DNA of 64,000 nucleotides, taken from assembly GCF_037081835.1 (NCBI RefSeq), contig NZ_CP146516.1, positions 457,501-521,500 of the forward strand, given 5' to 3'. The stretch's first letter is position 1, and each line of letters begins with the position of its first letter. Below the pieces are notes generated by a model. It was not told the DNA's origin and ran no database searches. It saw nothing but the letters and a program-made list of their open reading frames with translations. Source of the DNA: Spirobacillus cienkowskii (lineage in GTDB: Bacteria; Bdellovibrionota_B; Oligoflexia; Silvanigrellales; Silvanigrellaceae). The position numbers were made by a program, and so were the translations under genes. Of this stretch, positions 9,582 to 18,604 are shown one piece after another.

Positions 9582-11651
9582 TTATTTTTCTTTTCCTTTA
9601 TTATTATCAAAGTTAAATAAACATTCTTGAAATTTATCTATTATTTTTCTGACAAAATTTTCATGTATAAAACTTTTCTGAAAATATAGGCTAATATTAA
9701 TTCTATTATTTATATAATGATTTATAACTAATCTTAAAGGATAAGAATGCGGAGCTTTAATGTAAATAATATCAATAGAGTTTTCTCCTCTAATATTATT
9801 TGCTTTAGAATCAAGAATAGATTCATTAATTTCATTAAATCCGAAGGATATGTTTCTGGCATTACTAAATTCATCATGTCTATTATATTGTCTGGCATAT
9901 TTTTCAATCTCAGCAAAATCAATGTCCTCATTTTCAATTAGGTACAAATGCTTTTTTACCAGATTATCTGCAACTGTTTTAAAATCATCTTCTTGCTCTA
10001 TTTTAAGGTTAAATATAAGATTACTTGTTAAACAGCCAAGAGTATTTATAAATTCTGATTTTCTATTTGCAAATGCTGTTCGAATAAAAATGTCAGCTAT
10101 TTTTGAAACATTATGAATTGCAATAAAATAAGCTGTTAAAGATAATTGAAACAGATTCAAATGAAACTTTTTTAATTTTTCGTATATGAATAAAAGTTTT
10201 TCATTTGGAATATCAAAATGAATTTCCTGAAAATCTGCTTCTGTGATTTCTAAGTTATTTGATGGAAAATATATTTTATTTATTGTTTTAGGATAAGTTT
10301 CGTATATCATCTTTATACGATCCTTATAATACTGAGAGTTCTCTACTTCATTAGTTATACTCGCATATTCTTTATAAGTACGATTTATTTTTGGTAGAAT
10401 ATTTAATCTATTATCAATGTCAGAATTTAACATTATTATTATTTCATTCATAAATTGAATGCGACTCCATCCATCGATACAGAGGTGACTAATCACTACA
10501 AGTATAGCCCATTCTTCAGAGCCTAATTTAATGAGTTTGATCCTCCAGGGGGGTGTCTTTTCAAGCTCGAATGGCTCAATTAATAAATCATACGAAATTT
10601 GTGATAATTTCTGTTCTCGCATATTTTCAGTCAAAGAGCTAAAATCATCAGAAGTAATATTAACTTCAAAATTACTTAGAATTTTGCAACATAACATTTC
10701 ATTTTCGCGTTGCATAACAGTTCTTAAGATGTCGTGCCTGTTACATAATTTGGTGAATAAATTGTAGAAATGCGAAAATGAAAAGTTCTTTTTAATCCTA
10801 AAGTAAATTGGAAGATTGTAAGTCTTGTTAGTTTCTTTATACATTTTCCAAAATGCTTCTTGATAGCTTGAAGGTAAATAAATTTCTTGTTTTAGGGATG
10901 GAAATGAAGTAGTTTCTTCCGTTGAAATTTTTGTTTTTTTTCTTTCGGAGAAATTTTCTGATTTAAGAATTTTTAATGCTATTAAACGAATTGTAGGATA
11001 TTTGAATATATCTAGTAGGGACAGATTATAACCTCTTTCTTTTGCAACTGCGGTTAAACGAATTGCTTTTAAAGAATTACCACCCACATCAAAGAATGAA
11101 TCATCAATGTTGTAACATGTTTCTGTTAATACTTTAGACCAAAGCTCCATCCATTCGTTCTCTTTGTTCTTTATAAGAACAATTTCTTCTGAATGAATAT
11201 TTTCATTTGGTAAAGATTTTTCCACAATATTACGAAAAGAAACAATGTGTTTTTTTAAAATTTCATAATTATTAATTGTTATTTTCTCTATTTTTTCTTC
11301 TGGATACTGAGAAGTTCTATCAATAAAAGAAATAAATGCGTCTAAAAAAATTTTAATTATGTCTTCGGGAATCTGTGAATCTTGAAATTGGAGTTCAATA
11401 TGAATTTCATGATTTTCGTTTTCAGTCAAATCAAAAATTATCGAGAATTCATGGGTTGTTTCTTTTATCTGAAATGTTTCAATTGTAAAATTCTTAAAAG
11501 AAAATTTTGGGAATATGTTTTTCTGATAAGAGTATACTATATCACTAAAAGGAGTTTGTTTCGGATTTCTTAATGGATTCACGATTGATACAATTTTTGA
11601 TAGCGGTGTACTACAAAATGAAAATGTATTAGCGATTTCTTCTTTTGCCAT
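9582..11651 (-). CDS. 5'-truncated nonribosomal peptide synthetase (partial C - carrier - C)
   Basis: The 689-residue open frame contains the tail of one condensation domain (about 1-125). A peptidyl carrier domain follows (about 165-230; GGNSL, attachment Ser193), then a second condensation domain (about 258-680). In that second domain the HHxxxDG motif reads SHLCIDG, keeping the second His. No adenylation domain is present. Reading the same frame upstream of the ATG gives VGCFINTVPLIFENNQ, the conserved C5-type segment of a condensation domain, right up to the TAA of pepA. The N-terminal half of the first C domain is therefore missing, and the junction is the pepA stop codon. No good Shine-Dalgarno precedes the ATG. 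It is probably a relic or a product of read-through transcription from pepA. Confidence 0.8.
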   Translation of the reverse strand: MAKEEIANTFSFCSTPLSKIVSIVNPLRNPKQTPFSDIVYSYQKNIFPKFSFKNFTIETFQIKETTHEFSIIFDLTENENHEIHIELQFQDSQIPEDIIKIFLDAFISFIDRTSQYPEEKIEKITINNYEILKKHIVSFRNIVEKSLPNENIHSEEIVLIKNKENEWMELWSKVLTETCYNIDDSFFDVGGNSLKAIRLTAVAKERGYNLSLLDIFKYPTIRLIALKILKSENFSERKKTKISTEETTSFPSLKQEIYLPSSYQEAFWKMYKETNKTYNLPIYFRIKKNFSFSHFYNLFTKLCNRHDILRTVMQRENEMLCCKILSNFEVNITSDDFSSLTENMREQKLSQISYDLLIEPFELEKTPPWRIKLIKLGSEEWAILVVISHLCIDGWSRIQFMNEIIIMLNSDIDNRLNILPKINRTYKEYASITNEVENSQYYKDRIKMIYETYPKTINKIYFPSNNLEITEADFQEIHFDIPNEKLLFIYEKLKKFHLNLFQLSLTAYFIAIHNVSKIADIFIRTAFANRKSEFINTLGCLTSNLIFNLKIEQEDDFKTVADNLVKKHLYLIENEDIDFAEIEKYARQYNRHDEFSNARNISFGFNEINESILDSKANNIRGENSIDIIYIKAPHSYPLRLVINHYINNRINISLYFQKSFIHENFVRKIIDKFQECLFNFDNNKGKEK

Positions 11652-11726
11652 TTCGATGTATTGATATAAATTATATTCCTGATTATTTTCAAATATCAGC
11701 GGAACTGTATTTATAAAACAACCTAC

Positions 11727-13262
11727 TTACGCTTTTTCAGATAGAGTTTTGGCAATGTGTGTGACCAATTGCACGCCATAGCCAGAGCCCGCTTTTCTGG
11801 TGTAGCCTATTGCTTGATTATCGTTAGCAACGCCCGCAATATCAATGTGTGCAAAAGGGATATCATTTACAAATTCTTTAAGAAAAGCTGCACCTATCAT
11901 ACTACCTGCAGCGCCTCGGGTTTTACCAAGGTTTGTGAGGTCTGCAATTTGGCCTTTAGTATCTTCGGCAACCTCTTCCCAAACAGGTAGTGGGTAAGCG
12001 CGTTCACCGGTGGCTTCAGATGAGGTCATAATTATTTTTTCAAGCTCTTTATCAAATGCAAAGACTCCAGCACCAATATGGCCAAATGTTGTGACCATTG
12101 CGCCAGTGAGTGTTGAAAACTCAACAATATAATCTGGTTTAAGGTCTTTTGCGGCATAATGGAGTGCATCGCTTAGGACAACACGCCCTTCTGCATCTGT
12201 ATTTAAAATTTCAATGGTTTTGCCAGAATAGCTAGTCAGTATATCACCAACGCGATAGGAGTGAGCGTCGATCATATTTTCACACAAGGCTCCAATTGCA
12301 AAAACTCGAACTGGGAGTTTTAATTTTGCAATTGCTAAAATAGCGCTGAGGACAACAGCGGCGCCTGACATATCGTACTTCATGCCTTCTTGGCTTGTAG
12401 ATGGTGTTTTAATAGAATATCCACCCGTATCCATAGTGAGACCTTTGCCAACAAAGGCAATTGATTTTTTATAATGAGTAGGAGTGTATTCGAGTGTGAC
12501 AAATTGAGGTTCATGGGCACTGCCCCCTGCAACAGCAAGCATTGCGTTAAAACCTTTTTCTCGCAGAGTTTGGGCGCCCCAGATTTCTGTTTTGATTCCT
12601 AAGTTTTTTGTTAAATTGCTAATATGGTTGGCAACAAATTTAGGTGTACAAATGTTAGGGGGAGAGTCTTGAAGCAGGCGGCAAATATTAATGGAGTCTT
12701 CAAGAAATTTAACGTCGCTTAACGACTCACTGCAGTCAGGAATGCTGTTAATAAATGTGAGAGAAAGTGGTTTTTCAATTTCTTGTAATGTTTCTTGAGT
12801 TAAGTTTGAGTTTGGAAACTTATAGAGTCCCATACTAAAACCAATGGCGCATTGTGCAATAAATTCTTTACTTGATAAAAGTTTACTACCAGAAAATAAA
12901 GTCGCCGTTTCTACTTTAAAATTTAACGCTATTTCTGCGCATTTTATACCTAAATGCCTTGCACGTGCACTATCATAGTTATTTTTTTTGCCTGCTCCAA
13001 GTAAAACGATGCGTTTTGCGGTATTTGAAATTGCAGAAATTGAAGAAGAGGTTTGTAGCCATTTGCCTTCAAAGTCACCAAAAGAAACGAGTTGAGCAAG
13101 TGTTCCTCCAAATTCAGAATCAAGCTTATGTAATAAGTCAGATTTTAAAATTTTGTTTTCTATTTCAACTTCATCAATTATGATAAAAGCAAGATCTGCA
13201 TTAAGATTTTCGGCTGATTGACAGTGTCTAATATTTAGAGGCTTAAGAGGAGGCAGAGACAT
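11727..13262 (-). CDS. pepA: Leucyl aminopeptidase (M17 family, cytosol aminopeptidase)
   Basis: The protein of about 511 residues is a two-metal M17 aminopeptidase removing N-terminal residues from peptides. The C-terminal catalytic domain shows VGKGLTMDTGGYSIK, MKYDMSGAA and the signature NTDAEGRVVLSDAL. Further on are TLTGAMVTTFG and a metal-proximal AAGSMIGAAFLKEF segment. ATG at 13262 with AAAGGAAG 6-8 nt upstream is chosen; the longer frame to 13385 would add about 41 unlikely residues and overlap the divergent mtgA start. Its TAA is the exact border of the truncated NRPS frame downstream. Confidence 0.93.
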   Translation of the reverse strand: MSLPPLKPLNIRHCQSAENLNADLAFIIIDEVEIENKILKSDLLHKLDSEFGGTLAQLVSFGDFEGKWLQTSSSISAISNTAKRIVLLGAGKKNNYDSARARHLGIKCAEIALNFKVETATLFSGSKLLSSKEFIAQCAIGFSMGLYKFPNSNLTQETLQEIEKPLSLTFINSIPDCSESLSDVKFLEDSINICRLLQDSPPNICTPKFVANHISNLTKNLGIKTEIWGAQTLREKGFNAMLAVAGGSAHEPQFVTLEYTPTHYKKSIAFVGKGLTMDTGGYSIKTPSTSQEGMKYDMSGAAVVLSAILAIAKLKLPVRVFAIGALCENMIDAHSYRVGDILTSYSGKTIEILNTDAEGRVVLSDALHYAAKDLKPDYIVEFSTLTGAMVTTFGHIGAGVFAFDKELEKIIMTSSEATGERAYPLPVWEEVAEDTKGQIADLTNLGKTRGAAGSMIGAAFLKEFVNDIPFAHIDIAGVANDNQAIGYTRKAGSGYGVQLVTHIAKTLSEKA

Positions 13263-13349
13263 GGGATCTTCCTTTGAAATCAATGCGGTTAACATTCCTT
13301 TACTCGCTATTATCATGCGGTACTCAATTTTTTTTGGCAAGGAATTTGA

Positions 13350-14234
13350 ATGAGAATTTTTTCGTTTTATTTTTGGTTTTTTCAATTTCCGCTGTGGATT
13401 TTTTTGGTTTTTTTATTTTGGTTTATACCATGGGTTTTTTTATTGTATTTAGGCGTATTAGTGTATTTTCCTTATGATTCTCAAGGAAAAACAAGATATA
13501 TGCGCGTAACTGGACCAGTAGTAGGATTTTTTACAGATCAATGGGTTGCAGAAAAAGATATCCCTAAATTATGTAAAAAAGCATTAATAGCTGCTGAAGA
13601 TAATAGATATTACGATCATATTGGCGTAGATTTTAAAAGTCTTCAGCAAAACTTTAGCCAAAATAAAAAAAACTTTAAGCTAAAAAGAGGTGGCAGTACA
13701 ATTACACAACAGCTTGTAAAAAATGCATTTTTATCTAGAGAAAAAAATAATATTCGTAAGTCGAGAGAAGTCATTGGTGCATTAATACTTAATGCAATTA
13801 TGTCAAAAGAAATGCAATTGGGATGGTATTTTAATGTGGTTGAATTTGGATCGGAAATTTATGGGATAGAAAATGCAGCTAGAACTTATTTTAACACATC
13901 TGCAAAAAATTTAAATGCTGCACAATGCGTTGCACTAGTAACTATTTTACCATCCCCTAATAAATGGAATCAAAGTATAAAAAACAAATCATTAACGAAT
14001 TTTTTTATTCAAAGATATAATAAAATTAACTATAATATGAAAGAAATGCGTTTTATATCGAGTAAAGAAAATGATATTATAAAAAAAATGGACTTAGGAT
14101 TTATTAATAAGTCAATAATTACTCAAAAATTGCAGCCAAACAAAAATAACATTCCCAAAAATTCCCCTAAAGAATTGAATCAAAATAAAGGTATTTTTCA
14201 AGAAGAAAATGAAGATGATATTGATGATGAGTAG
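13350..14234 (+). CDS. mtgA: Monofunctional peptidoglycan glycosyltransferase (GT51)
   Basis: The 294-residue inner-membrane protein polymerises lipid II into glycan strands. A single N-terminal membrane anchor (about 8-40) precedes the GT51 domain. That domain has the catalytic Glu83 in AAEDNRYYDH, the RGGSTITQQLVKN block (113-125) and WYFNVVEFGSEIYGIENAA. No transpeptidase domain follows. The last 60 residues are charged and low in complexity, ending EENEDDIDDE, which is longer than in typical MtgA. The ATG has AAGGAA 6 nt upstream. Confidence 0.9.
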   Translation: MRIFSFYFWFFQFPLWIFLVFLFWFIPWVFLLYLGVLVYFPYDSQGKTRYMRVTGPVVGFFTDQWVAEKDIPKLCKKALIAAEDNRYYDHIGVDFKSLQQNFSQNKKNFKLKRGGSTITQQLVKNAFLSREKNNIRKSREVIGALILNAIMSKEMQLGWYFNVVEFGSEIYGIENAARTYFNTSAKNLNAAQCVALVTILPSPNKWNQSIKNKSLTNFFIQRYNKINYNMKEMRFISSKENDIIKKMDLGFINKSIITQKLQPNKNNIPKNSPKELNQNKGIFQEENEDDIDDE

Positions 14235-14292
14235 TCTATTTTTTTGTTTATATATTTTTTTTAAGTCTTAGTTTTTGGTGAGTACCTTTTGC

Positions 14293-14381
14293 TTGACCTG
14301 CTTTCTAAGCTTATGTATGTAAGAACCCGTTGGTGTTTGCTTATTTGTGTGAATAAAGTCTTTGCCAGAACGTTTTGGCAA
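14293..14381 (+). promoter_or_regulatory. Candidate promoter and hairpin before amino-acid binding protein gene
   Basis: A TTGACC at 14293 stands 17 nt before a weak TATGTA at 14316. Further on, TTGCCA (14362-14367) and TGGCAA (14376-14381) form an inverted repeat 20 nt upstream of the Shine-Dalgarno. It could be an operator or a leader hairpin. Sequence evidence only. Confidence 0.35.
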
Positions 14382-14406
14382 GAATTTCTCATAAGAGGGG
14401 AATAGA

Positions 14407-15258
14407 ATGAAACCAGGATATTTTAAGTTCTTGCTTCGCGCCTCTGCTTTGTTATCCGTAGTTCCTGCTGTTAATTTATCTGCCCTATCCACAGATCAGC
14501 AACCTGCAAAAAAAGAAGATCATAGCCTTCAAAAGATTAAATCAGATAAAGAGCTAAAAATCTGCTCCGATGCGGGCTTTCTTCCATTTGAAATGAAAAC
14601 TCAAAAGGGGGAATGGATTGGTTTTGATGTTGAAATGATGAAGGAATTTTCAAAAAGCTTGTCTGTTGACCTTAAAATGATTCAAATTAGTTTTGATGGC
14701 ATTATACCTGCTTTAGTTTCTGGCAAATGCGACATGATTGCTGCAGGAATGACCGTAACTCCTGAGCGTAAAGTGATGGTTGCATTTAGCGAACCTACTT
14801 TTACAACAGGATTAAGCATTGCTGTAAAAAACACAGACAAAAATAAAAATGAATTGATTAGTTTAAGCGCACTTGACAAACCGAACTATAAGATTGCGGT
14901 TAAAACAGGCTACACCAGTGACATTTATTTAAGCAAAACTTTAAAAAAGGCACAAATTCTTCGTTTTGACCAAGATGCCGATCTTGTTTTGGCTGTCATG
15001 CAAAATCGAGCAAATGCATTTGTCTCTGATTCTACTTATGTCGATCTCATGGATAAAGGAAATAAAGATAAATTTATTATTCTCCCAACAGAGATTGTTG
15101 CTAATCATTTTGCTGTTGCAGCAAGAAAAGATGATCATGAGCTTATGAAAGCTTTTAATTCCTTTTTAAAAACTTGGAGAGATGACGGCGGATACGACAA
15201 AACCAAAAAAGCATATTTTGAAGATCAAATATGGCGTTCACAAGTTATTTCAAATTAG
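14407..15258 (+). CDS. Amino-acid ABC transporter substrate-binding protein (SBP family 3)
   Basis: The 283-residue protein has an N-terminal signal peptide (about 1-26) and a family 3 periplasmic binding fold. It starts KELKICSDAGFLPFEMK and continues GEWIGFDVEMMKEFSKSL. The ligand-contact block is SGKCDMIAAGMTVTPERKVMVAFSEPT. It should bind a polar amino acid in the periplasm. The Shine-Dalgarno AGAGGGG is 7-8 nt before the ATG. No permease or ATPase is adjacent, so it is an orphan binding protein or uses a distant transporter. The precise ligand is not readable. Confidence 0.88.
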   Translation: MKPGYFKFLLRASALLSVVPAVNLSALSTDQQPAKKEDHSLQKIKSDKELKICSDAGFLPFEMKTQKGEWIGFDVEMMKEFSKSLSVDLKMIQISFDGIIPALVSGKCDMIAAGMTVTPERKVMVAFSEPTFTTGLSIAVKNTDKNKNELISLSALDKPNYKIAVKTGYTSDIYLSKTLKKAQILRFDQDADLVLAVMQNRANAFVSDSTYVDLMDKGNKDKFIILPTEIVANHFAVAARKDDHELMKAFNSFLKTWRDDGGYDKTKKAYFEDQIWRSQVISN

Positions 15259-15327
15259 ATGATTATTTCATAGATTCCTTAGATATTTTTAATCTATTAT
15301 ATTCACTCTAATGGCATAAAGGTTTGC

Positions 15328-16293
15328 ATGGCGCATTTTAAACCTGCCTGGTGGCTCAATAATAAGCATCTTCAAACTCTTTTTCCAGTACTATTACCGC
15401 AAAAATTAAATTTAAATTTAGTTCGAGAGTTTTTAGAGTTACCAGATGGTGACTTTTTGGTGCTTGACTGGACATCAAATAAACAAGAAAATTTGCCGCT
15501 TATTGTTGTGTTGCATGGATTAGAGGGCTCTTCTGACTCTTACTATATAAAACGTATTATGAGTGCTGCCCAAAAAAATAATTTTAGAGCAGTTTGTATG
15601 CATTTTCGCGGTTGTCCAAATTTTAATAAAAAAATTAAAATTCTAAAAACTTACCATGCGGGACAAACAGCTGATGTACAGTTTTTTTTAAATTTTTTAA
15701 TAAAAAAATTAAAAATATCTCAGCCAATTTTTGCGGTTGGTTTTTCGCTTGGTGCTAATGTATTGCTTAAATTATTAGGCGAATATAAAGAAGAAATTTT
15801 TATTAAAGCTGCAGTTGCGGTTTCTGTTCCTTTTGATTTAAGTCTTTCGGCAGATAGGATGAATACTGGTTTTTCTAAAATTTATCAGTGGTGGCTCTTG
15901 CGGAGTTTAAAAAAGAAATTAAAGCTTAATAATATTTTTAAAGACTTAGAAATTTCAGAATTAGAGTTAAAAAAAATTAAAAGTTTTTGGCAATTTGATG
16001 ACAAAGTAACAGCAAAACTTAATGGATTTATTAATGTTCATGACTATTATAAAAAATCAAGTTCTAAACAATATTTAAAATTTATAAAAACATCGACATT
16101 AATCATTCATTCAATTGATGATCCTTTTTTGTATCCACAGGGTATTCCTAATGTAAATGATGTGTCAGCATCAGTTGAACTAGAAATTACTTCTGCAGGA
16201 GGCCATGTGGGGTTTGTTACTGGGAATATTCCTTTTTTCCCAAAATTTTGGTTAGAGCAACGAATTGTCCAATATTTTACACAATCAAAATAA
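15328..16293 (+). CDS. Alpha/beta-hydrolase, YheT family
   Basis: The 321-residue protein starts with the YheT family signature FKPAWWLNNKHLQTLFP. It has the oxyanion region HGLEGSSDSYY, the nucleophile elbow GFSLGANVL with the catalytic Ser, a late acidic residue in IHSIDDPF and the catalytic His in GGHVGF. It is a predicted carboxylesterase of unknown substrate. It reads in the same direction as the GntR operon that follows. Confidence 0.88.
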   Translation: MAHFKPAWWLNNKHLQTLFPVLLPQKLNLNLVREFLELPDGDFLVLDWTSNKQENLPLIVVLHGLEGSSDSYYIKRIMSAAQKNNFRAVCMHFRGCPNFNKKIKILKTYHAGQTADVQFFLNFLIKKLKISQPIFAVGFSLGANVLLKLLGEYKEEIFIKAAVAVSVPFDLSLSADRMNTGFSKIYQWWLLRSLKKKLKLNNIFKDLEISELELKKIKSFWQFDDKVTAKLNGFINVHDYYKKSSSKQYLKFIKTSTLIIHSIDDPFLYPQGIPNVNDVSASVELEITSAGGHVGFVTGNIPFFPKFWLEQRIVQYFTQSK

Positions 16294-16379
16294 CAGTAAT
16301 TTTTAAAAAACTTGCATTTTCAGCATTCGTAATCTACTTATATAGAGATGTATATCACCTTAGAGGAGAGTGCTTACTA

Positions 16380-16751
16380 ATGAGGCTACAAGTTAACCCC
16401 CATTCCTCAACTCCGCTCTATGCCCAGATTGTTGATCAAATGAGAAATCTAATATTGTCTGGCAGCATAGCGGCTGGCTCTCCGTTACCTTCTGTTCGTG
16501 AAATTTCTGAAATGATAGAAGTAAATTCATTGACTATTCAGAAGGCATTAAAAATTCTTGAAGGTGATAAATTTATTGTCATTCGGCGAGGTGTTGGCGC
16601 TTTTGTTTCTGAAAGCATTATTGCATTAACGCAGCTGCAAAAGGAAGACTTGGTAAAATCAGATCTGAAGCAAACTGTGAGTCATGCAAATGAATTAGGG
16701 ATCACAAAAGAAAGATTTCATGGACTTGTGGATGAGTGTTGGAGTGTTTAA
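16380..16751 (+). CDS. GntR family transcriptional regulator (YtrA subfamily)
   Basis: The 123-residue protein has an N-terminal winged helix-turn-helix (STPLYAQIVDQMRNLILSGSIAAGSPLPSVREISE) and a short C-terminal helix pair. There is no large ligand domain, as in YtrA regulators. ATG at 16380 has GAGGAGAG upstream; the frame extends to 16248 but would overlap the hydrolase gene. It begins a three-gene unit with an ABC ATPase and a membrane protein, the usual YtrA-ABC context, and probably represses its own operon. A dyad around TATATAGAGATGTATAT (about 16338-16354) is a possible operator. Confidence 0.87.
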   Translation: MRLQVNPHSSTPLYAQIVDQMRNLILSGSIAAGSPLPSVREISEMIEVNSLTIQKALKILEGDKFIVIRRGVGAFVSESIIALTQLQKEDLVKSDLKQTVSHANELGITKERFHGLVDECWSV

Positions 16752-16756
16752 ATTGT

Positions 16757-17476
16757 ATGATTTGTGTTAATAATTTAATGCTTTACGGAAAACATGGAAA
16801 TTTAAGATTAAATATTCCTAATTTAAATTTTTATTCACCAGGAATTACTGCGTTAGTTGGGCACAATGGAGCCGGAAAGTCATCGTTACTTCGTGTTGTA
16901 GCAGGTTTTGAAAAACCAAGCGTTGGAACTATTTGTTTTGAAGAAAAAAATACGTTTCTTAATTATGAAATTCTTAAAAACAAAATACATTTGTTATCTT
17001 GGGGAATAGAGTTATTCAGAAATTTAACCGCACAAGATCATTTAAAAGTTTTTAAATCTTTAAGTATAAAAAGCTGGGATAATAAATTAGAGCAAGAAAT
17101 TTTAAATGATTTAGCGATTCCTCTGCATAAAAAAGTCGAAAAAATGTCGCGAGGCGAGCAAGTTAGACTTAGAATTTTATTGAGCTTACCCCGACTGCCG
17201 CGTGTTATTTTAATTGATGAAGTGACAAATGAATTAGACACTGATTCTCGCAGAGCAATTTTTAAAAAACTTGATACCTATTCATTTGATACTGGAGCGC
17301 AGGTTGTGGTTGCAACCAATATGGTAGAAGATATTGAAAGGTATGCAACAGATATCATTCTCTTACAAAAAGGAGAAGTTATTTTGCAAAGTGAATTAGA
17401 TTTAATTAAAGAGAAGCACAATACTACTTTTGAAGAAGTTATAAGAATTTATGAGAGGAAGGAATCGCTTGTGTGA
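16757..17476 (+). CDS. ABC transporter ATP-binding protein of GntR-linked operon
   Basis: The protein of about 239 residues is an ABC ATPase with Walker A GHNGAGKSS, the signature MSRGEQVRL and Walker B VILIDEVTNELD. The segment after Walker B reads VVVATNMVEDIERYA, so the usual switch His is replaced by Asn (ATNM). ATG at 16757 with GGAG 12 nt upstream is taken; GTG at 16736 inside the regulator gene is an alternative. It ends overlapping the next gene by 4 nt. Confidence 0.82.
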   Translation: MICVNNLMLYGKHGNLRLNIPNLNFYSPGITALVGHNGAGKSSLLRVVAGFEKPSVGTICFEEKNTFLNYEILKNKIHLLSWGIELFRNLTAQDHLKVFKSLSIKSWDNKLEQEILNDLAIPLHKKVEKMSRGEQVRLRILLSLPRLPRVILIDEVTNELDTDSRRAIFKKLDTYSFDTGAQVVVATNMVEDIERYATDIILLQKGEVILQSELDLIKEKHNTTFEEVIRIYERKESLV

Positions 17477-18552
17477 AAGCCTTATCGATTTTTTTATTTA
17501 AACAATACTGGTCATTTATTTTAATTTGCTTATTAGGCACAGGCGTAGCTATTAAATTAGGTGGATTATGGAATTTTATTCCGTTTCTCATGCTGTTACT
17601 ATTTTTTTATGAATGGAATATTGCGCCGAGAAAAGAACGTACTTGGTACTTTATTGAAACCTTGCCAATTACTTTTAATATTCGCTATCTTTTAAGAGTT
17701 ATTGCTCCTTTTATATTTGGACTTTTAATTATTTTTACAATTACATACTTTAAAAAAGATTATGAAAACTCTTTAATTCAAAGTCTAACAGATGCATTAA
17801 GAATTTCTGCTTTATTTACTTTGAGCTCTATTTTGGCACAAAGTATGTCTGGATTTATTGCATGGTTTATTTTTGTTTACTTTGTTTGTTACTTATGTTC
17901 TTCAATTAGCTTTTATGAAATTGCAACGCTCATTATTTGTCTTTCTTCAAGTTATTATGTGTTATCCGAAAAAAGAGTGTCTAAATTTAAAACAGTTTAT
18001 TTACCAATTATTTTATCTGTTGCATTACTGTCTTTAACTTCGGTGTTTAAAATTAAAATTTATGAATTTTCCTTAAGAGTCCCTATTCATAGTTTACAGC
18101 TTATGGTTGCGGATGCTCTTTTAGATAATAAAGCATTTTTAAGTAAAAATTTTGTTGTTGATTGGAGTCTAAATAATAATGACGGAATGTCTGGATACTC
18201 TAAAATATTGATTCCAGCAAAGTATGATGATGTATTGCTAGAAAAAATAGAAACTATTTATTTACAAGAAAAAGTATGTACTGAAAGCTGTTATAAGCTC
18301 GCTAATTTGGTTTCTAATTTTCCGCAAAACTGGAATTTAGAAAGATTAGAGCAATATGTAAACTCCAATAATACTGCGCAGCAAATTTATGCGTTACAAA
18401 TTTTAGACGGCGCCTTGTCTCCCCTATTTTATAATCGTGTGTTACAGTTAACCAAAAGTGAAAATGATGAAGTTGCAATGCTTGCAATCAATCTAGCACG
18501 AAAATGGGAAGTGTTTGACGTAACAACTAATCCATTAAATTCAATTTACTAA
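17473..18552 (+). CDS. Multi-spanning membrane protein, probable ABC permease partner
   Basis: The 359-residue protein begins with GTG inside the stop of the ATPase gene (GTGA overlap), so it is translationally coupled to it. The first 200 residues contain six or seven hydrophobic helices. The last 150 residues are soluble and end in a HEAT-like helical stretch (EQYVNSNNTAQQIYALQILDG and EVAMLAINLARKWE). Context suggests it is the membrane part of a YtrA-regulated ABC system. I do not recognise a closer family. Confidence 0.72.
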   Translation: MKALSIFLFKQYWSFILICLLGTGVAIKLGGLWNFIPFLMLLLFFYEWNIAPRKERTWYFIETLPITFNIRYLLRVIAPFIFGLLIIFTITYFKKDYENSLIQSLTDALRISALFTLSSILAQSMSGFIAWFIFVYFVCYLCSSISFYEIATLIICLSSSYYVLSEKRVSKFKTVYLPIILSVALLSLTSVFKIKIYEFSLRVPIHSLQLMVADALLDNKAFLSKNFVVDWSLNNNDGMSGYSKILIPAKYDDVLLEKIETIYLQEKVCTESCYKLANLVSNFPQNWNLERLEQYVNSNNTAQQIYALQILDGALSPLFYNRVLQLTKSENDEVAMLAINLARKWEVFDVTTNPLNSIY

Positions 18553-18604
18553 GTTAATTTTGCTACTTTATCTTTGTTACGATTTTAAAAAAGGAAAATA
18601 GACT

